A stretch of 64,000 bases of DNA. Origin: Benincasa hispida (Eukaryota > Streptophyta > Magnoliopsida > Cucurbitales > Cucurbitaceae). A model generated the notes under the pieces. That model did no database searches. It saw nothing but the letters and a program-made list of their open reading frames with translations, and was not told where the DNA came from. Shown piece by piece: positions 56,501 through 64,000 of the stretch (the first letter of the stretch is position 1; each line of letters opens with the position of its first letter). A program made the translations under genes and the position numbers. The stretch lies in NCBI RefSeq assembly GCF_009727055.1, contig NC_052359.1, positions 66,444,767 through 66,508,766 on the forward strand, in the 5' to 3' direction.

Positions 56501-56946
56501 CACTTCTTGGGCCACGAGAAAGTGTGTGGCACCACATTGTTCAAGCCCCAGAATCAGTCCTTAAGGGAGCAATTTATCTACTTACCCCTGCTTTGGGGAA
56601 GGAGTAAATTCCATCTTGTTTAACTAAGTTCCCAGCTCCCCAATCAGACGAATCCCCAAAGTGGTAGGTTTGAGTCGGCAATCTGGCCACTCGTACCCAT
56701 GCAAATCAAAGAACCGCCCTCATAGGCAAGAGTACCCACAACTCAATCCAAGGCACCAAGAGGATAATAAGGAAGTCCTAGTAGTGGTTCACGAGTAGAA
56801 ATCAAGGAGATTGCAGCTAAAGATCTTGAATAAAAGGTACTTCAAAGGTTAGTGTTGAAAGCATGCTTACTTTAAAGCCAAAATTAATGAATTAGAATGC
56901 TTAATAATCCTGTTTTACTTTCGCTGCTTGCTTCCTTGATACAACA
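53592..56946 (+). repeat. RE4 right LTR, interrupted by LTR G
   Basis: It matches the left LTR from TGTTGGGTTTTATGTCC through ATTGTATGATTGTC at 55128, is broken by LTR G, then resumes at CCCACAACTCAATCC (56735) and ends ATACAACA at 56946. About 160 bp of LTR corresponding to left-LTR 46787-46945 are missing at the break. Confidence 0.85.
55129..56733 (-). mobile_element. Truncated Copia-type LTR G inside the RE4 right LTR
   Basis: It starts TGAAGGATCTCTTATTCAAG at 55129 (- strand LTR end) and aligns with LTR D over its length, ending at CATAGGCAAGAGT. D continues there for about another 500 bp to CTCAACA. A deletion removed that end together with part of the host LTR; the junction shares GAGT. 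It carries its own word repeats, CTCGCTCTTGC-like at 55320-55420 and CTCGCTCTCGTGAG-like at 55635-55740. Confidence 0.8.
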
Positions 56947-57690
56947 TTAGCTTGCCCCCCACGAGTGTCATGTGAACATTCAACTACGAGCCAGTCGCTT
57001 TTTTCAGTTTAAACTCGTGCCTTATGACCTTTTATGGCAGTGGAGTTGCGATCAATTATTTCTTGCGTTGATCACGATTCTTGTCTTCGTTTTGGCTTGC
57101 CTCCACAGGTGTCATACGGACATCTAACTATGAGCCAGTTCCAATCTCAACGCTTTATTTATTTATATATTATTTGAATTTATTTATTTGTTATTTTTTT
57201 TGGATATATTCAAGGAGATTAACAAATTTTGAAAGCTTTTATGTTCACAAAATTTTTTTCCCCACCCCAAATTTAGAGGGCAGCAAGGTCCTCGTTGCTG
57301 GAGAAGACAATTATCTGATGGAATTAGAAAGCTATTGTAAAAGAAGTTTGACGTAAAGCTTGCATACTTACTGAATCCTAGAAATAATTTCAAAGGAAAA
57401 AAAATCCAAAAACTTAATATTGATGCCAATCTAGGAATTAGTGTTAGAGCATAATTTCATCATTGAGGTCATTATTGGCAAACAAAGCAATAGAAAATTA
57501 ATAGGCGATCAAAATTATATGTGTGATGCAAACAAAGGAAAAGGTGCAAAAGATAGACAAAATTCCATCGAATTTATATTCATTTATTGGGGCGATGATA
57601 CAAGAGAGTGAAAGTGGCATAAACTAAAATAAAACAAAAGAAACAAGGAAGGACACCACCCCAAAATTTAGTTTTCTCATACATCGTTGT
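56947..57690. other. Spacer with a 148-bp direct repeat, no gene seen
   Basis: GCTTGCCCCCCACGAGTGTC at 56950 and GCTTGCCTCCACAGGTGTCA at 57098 begin two diverged copies, both continuing AACTA(C/T)GAGCCAGT. The remainder is AT-rich. No coding could be supported. Confidence 0.5.
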
Positions 57691-57697
57691 TGCGATC

Positions 57698-59238
57698 TCA
57701 CGATGGGTTTTCATTGGGAAACTGCAATGGGTTCTGAAGATGCAGGGGAATAGGTGGCACCACCACTAAGTGAGCGACGAAATTCTGAAAGAATTCGATC
57801 ATATAATGGAATTGGTCGTGTTGTCTTTGCGGCAACTGTCGAATGAAGTCAGGCGTTCTACTCTGCTGGTCTCGAACAAACTTCTTCAACTCGTTTTGTT
57901 GTCTAACGAGTTCGTCTTGCTGTCACCTTAGCTTGTTCATTTGCATTTGAAGTGATTGTTGTTGCTACGATAGGTCATCGATACCCCCTAAGATTGGTTC
58001 ACGGAGGTCATCGTGAAAGAATCTGTACCATTCCTTTTCAGGGTCAATACCTTCAGATTCATTTTCTTTGTTGTGTTGCATTTCTTCACTAGGCTAACGC
58101 TCACTATCCTCGCCTATGCTTGAGCCAGCGCCTATTTCAATCCTAAGCAATGGCAAGCTTGGGTCATCAGTAGTGATGCATGGAGGGCTATCTAATTTAG
58201 GGGAAGGTGGTGGGCTTGGTAATTTGGATGCAAGAGGAAGGACAAGAAGAGGTTCATTTTCAGAAGCCGGTGTTGGCTTTTCAAGCAATGGAGGGAGAAC
58301 GTTGAGATCAACGCTCAGCCTACAAGATTCAGGGTTTAGCTGAAGTGGTGGAGATTTTTCTATTTGGGGCGAGGGTAGCGCTCTTTCTTCAACCACTGAT
58401 GTGATAACTACTTTTCTTTTCTTTTGCTGCGAGGCTTTTGGGGTCGCCTGGGGATGAGGTTGTTGCTTCGTTTATGGCTTAGATTGGATGTCTGCTTGTG
58501 CTGGCAACCTCATTAGGCAGCGGGGGGAATTGATCGCCAGTGTACTTTTCACCGTCACATCCTCTTCTGCTACACAGAGCTCAGTGATGAGTGAAGGGAA
58601 GAATAGCTGCCCCTTGGTCTGGAGAAGAATGACCAAATTTGATCTGCGATCAAAAGACCAAAGTTGATAGGGGTTAGCCGCATGATAAAAAAAATGGTCA
58701 TCACTCTTTCTTTGGAGACCGAATGGTCATGCGTTGTGGGGAGCAACTTTCTTTTGATGAAGTACAACCACATGTTGGCTTCTGGCGTTAGGTTGTGTGG
58801 TGACAACGTCTTGACCCCTTTTGCTGAGATGCTCCATTTCGTCCCAGGTAGGGGTACGACCTTTAACGCCTCTTTTTTATCCTCTAATGTTGGGCTCTTG
58901 ATTATTCTATTCCCCTCGGCATCAGGAATGTCCTCCAAATTATACAAGTGATTAGTCTTCTTAACACCGAATCTGATTCTAGCTTTCCCAACATCTGCTC
59001 TGTATCGCCCAGAGTGAGGCTTCCCTTCATAGAACGTGGTCACTATAGATGGCTTGACCGTTCTAGCCCCTTCACAAAAATCTCTCCACCCTAATGCGTT
59101 GATCGTATTGATGATGAAAGGCAGTAGAGGCGTGCTTTCCAGGAAGAAGCCCATTTCGATCAGAATTGGGGGCCTCTTCTTTGGAATTCTTTCTTCCTCT
59201 ATGGTGGGTGCCTTGCCCTTTTCCTCCTTCTTTGTCAT
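57698..59238 (-). pseudogene. Putative plant transposon protein ORF (Athila-associated type), decayed
   Basis: The main open part is 58570-59238 from ATG 59238. It has a charged N-terminus (TKKEEKGKAPTIEEERIPKK), then LGWRDFCEGARTVKPSIV, KTNHLYNLEDIPDAEGNRII and the signature RKLLPTTHDHSVSKERV with a hydrophobic helix after it. From memory this matches the 'putative plant transposon protein' domain found in gag- or env-like ORFs of Athila-type elements. In another frame, 58094-58396 is Pro-rich (LPSPPPSPKLDSPP) and 57698-57889 has QQSRTPDFIRQLPQRQHD. In the intact family these probably form one protein, so frameshifts have broken it. The function is not established; nuclear or virion-like roles are guesses. 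Confidence 0.6.
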
Positions 59239-60699
59239 CACTTGCTTTTCACTTTTTATTTTCTTGCTCCTTTCTTTTTTTCTTCCACCTTAGATTTTTC
59301 AATTTCTTTCTTCTTTCTCGCTTCCTCCTCCCTTAGCAACTGTTTTTCTTCCTTTATCTTTTGCAAATTGCACTTAATGCACTGAGCCTTTTCTTGTCTG
59401 GCTCTCTCTTCTTCTTCACTTTCTTCACGTAATTATTTTTCAAATTCCATCGCAGCTCACTTCACACTATCTAATGACTTCTCAGGCTAAGGTTACGATG
59501 AAATTCCCACGCGTTCATGCTTCTCATCCTGAATCTCATGGTGAAGCTCTGTTGTTGCGATTAAGGACTCTCCTTCCTTATTCCTCCTAGGCCTTCCTTT
59601 ACCCTTTTGGCCTTTCTTTGAAATTCTTTTGCCAACACCTCTGCAAAAGAGGTGGGAACACTGACTCCATTGCTTCTTTTCCATTCCCCTTTTGCATTTT
59701 TCTTACAAGGGGCTCCCCTTCCACATCAACCAATTCAATTCCACCTTGTTTCCTCTTACTCACCGCATTGCCAGACCCAAGCAGCGATGCTTCAGCGCCA
59801 TCCTACCAAATGTCTAGTTGATTTACTACATCTTCATCTAGGGACTCGACCAACTTCAATTTTTTTAGAATGTCCCCATATTCCAAAACACTTTGTCGTC
59901 CGCTCGATCATCTACTCCTACCTACTCTTACGAGGTGGTGTCCCCATCAGCTTCTTTTCAACTCATCTCTTTTCCAGTTGCCGCTGCATCAACCTACCCG
60001 CCACCATCCATGATGGTCTCACCATCGCCATTTAACCTTACAATCATCCCATTAGCAACAGCCGCATCTCAATCTTTATCTCCACACAACCACCTATAAC
60101 CAGCGACCTCCATCACAAGCGAAACAAGGCGAAGGGATGTACGAGCGGTTATTTGGAATGTAAGTGGAGGAGATATAATCAGAAGGGAGCTAAATGGAAG
60201 GCTTTGAAGTTTTACCGAAAATTTTTTATGATTAAGAGGGTTTAGGGTTTTTGGTAAGCGTGAAGAAGTGGGTCATTCGAGAAGAAGGGTCTAAATAAGC
60301 GAAGAATGGAAGAGGGAACAATAGACTATCTCGCGATTCGAGATAATCATAATGTTGCGCGTAATAAAGGTGAACTGATAGAATGTCAGGCAACGCATCT
60401 TTTCATCGAATTAGGGTAGGATGACATATTGTTCCCTAACCTGCGATGAGTTCTTTTGAAGATACCTTGGGCTACAATTCCCACGCATTACCAATCTCAT
60501 CGCATCATTCATCGCCTCTGAAACCCCAATTACCCTCTTCTCAAAATTTGAAATTAGTAAGCAGTCATTGATCAAAAACAAAGAAGCTAGAAGAACAACA
60601 ATAAGAAATAAGCAATTAAATGAAAAGAGCATAAGTATAAAAGGATACCAAAAAAAAAGACACGATGCATCCCATAATGGATATTACTTTATGGCGCAG
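59239..60699 (-). other. Upstream coiled-coil remnant and spacer
   Basis: On the - strand 59242-59460 encodes Lys/Glu/Arg-rich sequence with frameshifts, probably the N-terminal part of the transposon ORF. A second basic stretch lies at 59493-59684 (KKGQKGKGRPRRNKE). From 59700 to 60699 no coding or repeat structure was recognised. Confidence 0.4.
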
Positions 60700-61573
60700 G
60701 TGATAGCATGTTTGCTTGGTTATTACGCGTTATATAAAAGTTATGTAGTAATGACGAGACATTGCATGAAACATGACACATAGGTTACTTTATAATTGTT
60801 ATAAACGCCTCGTTATGTGCAATACTTTTTAGTTATTTCTTTTTAAGAGTTAAAGAGAAATTAGAACTAAAAGAAATAAGATAGACATGCATGCTCACTT
60901 AGGTTTAATTCATGGTTTTAAAATGTTTAGAACTTGGATCACATAGACCTAAGATCACGGTTCTAATATGATTAGCAACCCAAAGGCTTTAATCTTTTAA
61001 TCAGTTTAATAGGATTAAATTGGTTAATAAAAGGTTAAAGTGTAGCAAATCTATCTCTAAGGGACCTTTTGTCTAAGGCGGGTTCTGTCAAGGCTGGGGT
61101 ATTTAAGATGACGGAAACATAACACCCCTACCTGGGAACTTACCTGAAAAGGTGAATTAAATAGATTTGATGCATGCGTGCAAGTTAAGGACAATCTATT
61201 AAAGTGTTTAAATATGACTACTTGAACTTGTTTATATTTCATAAACAAACGTTGTTTATGAGCAGGCTTTAAAAAGACCACTTAGACTAAAATCAGTAGT
61301 TGAATTATCTAGGTTAATGAATCCCTAGGTAGAACATTCAGTGGGAGGTACTTGAGGCATAAGATGCTTCAATCAAACCTTTCATTTTTCTCTTAAAGTC
61401 CACACCGTGAGATCTATCCTCGGCCTCGCGGCACCTTTGGCGTGTCCCCCCAACGGATGGTGTTTGGGTAGGTCAATATCAAGGTGGATGGAGAGAATGT
61501 TCATAGTAAGTGGGAGCGGGAAGTGCGACAGCATATCCCTCGGTCTCCCTCGTGAGGTTGAATAAAGTTGCTG
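60700..61573 (+). other. Copia leader fragment (homologous to the RE3 leader)
   Basis: Reverse-complement homologue of 17010-17880. Shared words include GGTTATTACGCGTTATATAA, CACCCCTACCTGGGAACTTA and CCCCAACGGATGGTG. Similarity stops abruptly at about 61573 (AATAAAGTTGCTGC), about 475 bp before the gag start in RE3. It belongs with the gag at 63268. Confidence 0.7.
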
Positions 61574-61644
61574 CATTGTAACGATAAAAATTAATTCCTT
61601 ATTGTGCATGCATTGTGATATAGATAATATGCTACAAGCTCATG
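61574..61644 (-). other. Short internal remnant of the Athila/Tat-like element
   Basis: About 70 bp between the end of the Copia leader and the tRNA-Asp primer site. It should be the first bases of that element's internal region; no feature is seen in it. Confidence 0.4.
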
Positions 61645-61662
61645 TCCCTAGCAACGGCGCCA
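61645..61662 (-). other. Primer binding site (tRNA-Asp) of an Athila/Tat-like element
   Basis: The - strand reads TGGCGCCGTTGCTAGGGA, one base from the consensus complement of the tRNA-Asp 3' end, 6 bp from the LTR edge (CATCA) at 61669. Confidence 0.88.
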
Positions 61663-61668
61663 TAAACT

Positions 61669-63265
61669 TGATGACTGAAATTTGTATCTCTTTATCTTTA
61701 TGGAAATAGACAATGATGAATATGAATGATACAAGCTCATGTTACCATAAACTTGTAATGGTAAAAATGGAATGTTGTCTATCTATTGCGCTGATGAGTG
61801 AATAAATGATGCTCTAGATGCGCTCAAGTGCTTTGTGATAAAGATAATTTTATGCAATACTACGTTCTAAGTGTCTGCATTGATAGTGATATGCTCGTAG
61901 TATGCAATGAAGTAGTGCGTGTCACAAGTTTCCTTGCGCTGAAACCAAGTATAATTCCAATGCAAGTTTCTCAGAGTGATCCGAAGTCTAACATGGGGAT
62001 TGTTGTCGTTAATGCGATACTTATGTGATACATGCAATCGGTTTTAAGAATGAATAAAGAATTTTTGTTTGTACAGAAATATAAATTGCGATGAAAGTAA
62101 AAATGCGTTGATAAAGTAAAATGCATTGTCAAGTAAAAATGCGTTGATAAAGTAAATTCCTAAACTACTATGATACATGATACATGGTACTGGGGTCAAG
62201 GACTGACTGTGAAGTTGTACAAAAGTGTCGATGAATGCGATGGAAAGTCTTATGAATGAGGCAGAAAGAGAAAGAGTAAAAAGTAAAAACATTGCAAGTT
62301 CGACAATCGTGTTAAGGACGCAACTAAGGTTCCGCTTTCCCTTGGCTTACACCTCTCGGTGATCGGCCGCGTTCTCATATGTCTATGGTGAAATAGAGAT
62401 GAACGTGATGAATGCAAGGTTGTTTAGATCTCTGGAAATACTTCTCGCTTTAGTTAACGCATTCTTCCAACCTTCTCTCGATAGGCGGAATAACATCTTC
62501 ACTTCTGCTCTCACAGGTGAAGATGCTGTCGAGCATGCTTTAACTAAACTTAATTAATTCCTTAACACAAATTTGACTCACTCGCTTAATTCTCGCTTTT
62601 TACCTCGATGATTAAGAACACATCATGGAGAAAATGGATGATAAAAGTATGGAAAGAGATAGAGAGATGATAATGATGACGATGATAACATTTATTTCTA
62701 AAATTGAGCGTTTGATACATGTTGTGAATGAAGGATTACAGAAGATGAACACAAAAGATGAATTAGAGGATAGAAACAAATACGGAAAGAGTGTCAACAT
62801 CTTGATACAGATCCCGATCGGAGATTTGCGCTTGTCGGCGTATAGAAGTGGTGGAGAGGAAAGCTTCCCTCTCAGGCTTGCTTTTCCAGTAGAATTGACC
62901 TTTTCATAGAGCTTCAGCTTCGGGAATTGGAAGAATTCTTTGCTCGGAGACTCACTCAGATTTACTCTATAGTCACTTCAGACCAGCCTCTCTCTCTCTC
63001 CCCATTTCAGTATATCAGTCTCAGTATATCATGTATATCATGTATATCTTTCAGCGAATTTGAGAAAGGTATTTATAGGCGAGACCTTGGCACTTTGAAT
63101 TTATGGTCCCCATTGTCTAATTATGGTAGCTCCTGAAATGGTGGAATGGAAAATTCCTTTCTGTTTCACGATCAATCCGTTAGAATTGCACAACTAAAAG
63201 CTGTACACTTGTCAGAATCGTCCGTGAATGCGTTGCTCTTCACATCTTCGATCTATCGCCACATG
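61669..63265 (-). mobile_element. Athila/Tat-like 5' LTR, partial
   Basis: On the - strand the LTR ends ...CAGTCATCA at 61669, followed by AGTTTA and the primer site, the same spacing as in RE1 and RE2. The body has no homology I can see to their LTRs. The far end is not defined: Copia gag sequence begins at about 63268 without a recognisable TG. Open frames inside it (for example 62625-62909) have no recognisable content. Confidence 0.65.
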
Positions 63266-63267
63266 CG

Positions 63268-64000
63268 GTGTTGTTTTTTATTTTCACCACGATCCTAATC
63301 ATCGAGGTTCTAATGTTCGCTCTCACAGAGGCTTGTCCTTCTATTCCAGCTCCAAATGCCTTTCGAATGTTCGGGAGGCATATGAGTGATGGACAAGGGA
63401 GAATGAGAAGGGCCCGAGCTTATATCTTGGCAAGTCTTTCTGATGTCTTGGTCAAGAAGCATGAGCGCTATGGTCTCAGCCCGTGAGATCATGGAGTCCC
63501 TGCGGAATGTTGGACAACCGTCTGAACAGCTTATGCATGAGGCTCTTAAATACATATTCAACTCCAAAAGCAAGAAGGCACCTCTGTTCGTGAACATGTG
63601 CTAAACATGATGGTCCACTTTCAATGTGGCGGAGGTTGAATGGTCTACCATCAATGAGGGCAGTCAGGTTAGCATAATCCTGCCATTCTTTGCTGGAGAG
63701 CTTCCTGCACTTTGTTAGCAATGTGATTCTTAACAAAGTGAAATATAACCTTACAACTCTCCTCACGAGTTGCAGACATACAATTCTTTACTGAAAAGTA
63801 AGGAGAGGCAGAAGGGTGAGGCAAATGTTGCTTCATCCTCAAGGACGTTCATAGAGGTTTGACCTCAGGAACGAAGTATGCACTTCACTTCTAATTCTGC
63901 AAAAGGAAGAAGAAGAAGGCTAGTAAGGGAAAAGGGAAGGCACCTGTTAACCCACCGCATGTCGCCCCGAGGAGACGTCCACCAGTTGCTTAGAGAAAGT
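63268..64000 (+). pseudogene. Copia gag, 5'-truncated and frameshifted, runs off the window
   Basis: It begins in mid-gene with TTILIIEVLMFALTEACPSI, then ARAYILASLSDVLVKKHE, then in other frames NSKSKKAPLF, VAEVEWSTINEGSQVSIIL and SLLKSKERQKGEANVASSS, with a basic end. The order matches RE3 and RE4 Gag. About the first 26 residues are lost at the junction with the LTR at 63265. Several frameshifts and stops. The window ends before any zinc knuckle. Confidence 0.75.

Larger units (their letters stand above)
45257..56946 (+). mobile_element. Copia-type element with gag but no pol (TR-GAG-like), RE4
   Basis: Left LTR 45257-47164, tRNA-iMet primer site 47166-47178, a leader of about 4.6 kb (2.6 kb without the nested solo LTR), gag 51787-52660, about 0.9 kb of non-coding 3' region, polypurine tract just before 53592, right LTR 53592-56946 interrupted by LTR G. 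Protease, integrase, reverse transcriptase and RNase H are all absent, while both ends and gag are kept in proper order. That resembles the non-autonomous gag-only elements known from several plants. No 5-bp target duplication is visible (GTGAC and TTAGC). Confidence 0.85.

Noticed and set aside
62625..62909. 94-codon frame as a gene
   Set aside because: It lies in the Athila-like LTR, has a low-complexity Met-rich start and no recognisable domain.
1..64000. Endogenous plant pararetrovirus or other integrated virus
   Set aside because: No movement protein, coat protein or caulimovirus-type RT motifs were seen. All retroelement traces carry LTRs with tRNA primer sites typical of Ty1/Copia or Ty3 retrotransposons.

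Overview
The window is plant nuclear DNA, AT-rich and dominated by nested transposable elements. It holds one conserved single-copy gene, a fasciclin-like arabinogalactan protein (FLA), and one intact tRNA-Cys(GCA). Plant origin rests on the FLA architecture, Copia LTRs primed by initiator tRNA-Met, Athila/Tat-type Ty3 elements primed by tRNA-Asp, a MURA transposase with SWIM and CCHC motifs, and a plant hAT MITE. A cucurbit is my best guess, from the DUF1985-bearing Mutator-like elements (MULEs) and the GATAGACA-type dispersed repeats; that is an inference from memory.

Layout. 1-21306: an old MULE-like territory. A decayed multi-exon DUF1985 gene (copy A) lies on the + strand and a decayed MURA transposase on the - strand. 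It is interrupted by two related Ty3 elements (1760-7320 and 9489-13975, both without pol) and by a Copia element in reverse orientation (15783-21106). 21307-25330: two further Copia-type LTRs on the - strand. 25331-29073: AT-rich spacer holding an 806-bp Mutator-type foldback element with a perfect 9-bp target duplication. 29074-31542: the FLA gene on the - strand, two exons, 468 residues. 31543-38400: leader, several inverted-repeat (MITE-like) elements, an RNase H relic, tRNA-Cys, and a 429-bp hAT element with a perfect 8-bp duplication.

38400-43444: DUF1985 gene copy B, with a 1.8-kb intronic tandem array and a solo LTR with a 5-bp duplication. 43445-45256: a truncated reverse LTR, GATAGACA repeats and a GAA microsatellite. 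45257-56946: a large Copia element that carries gag but no pol, with a 2-kb solo Ty3 LTR in its leader and another LTR fragment in its 3' LTR. 56947-64000: a decayed reverse-strand plant-transposon ORF, a Copia leader fragment, an Athila/Tat-like LTR with its tRNA-Asp primer site, and a broken Copia gag running off the window.

Only the FLA gene and the tRNA look functional. The FLA protein would act in the secretory pathway and cell wall. The rest is a layered record of transposition, LTR-LTR recombination and deletion. No pol domain (RT, RNase H, integrase) of any LTR element was recognised. The least explained signal is the palindromic GATAGACA/TATCACTG repeat. It fills the introns of both DUF1985 copies and of the MURA remnant, and has been amplified together with small exons. 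One N at 51349, flanked by two identical 93-bp copies, is probably an unmerged assembly join.
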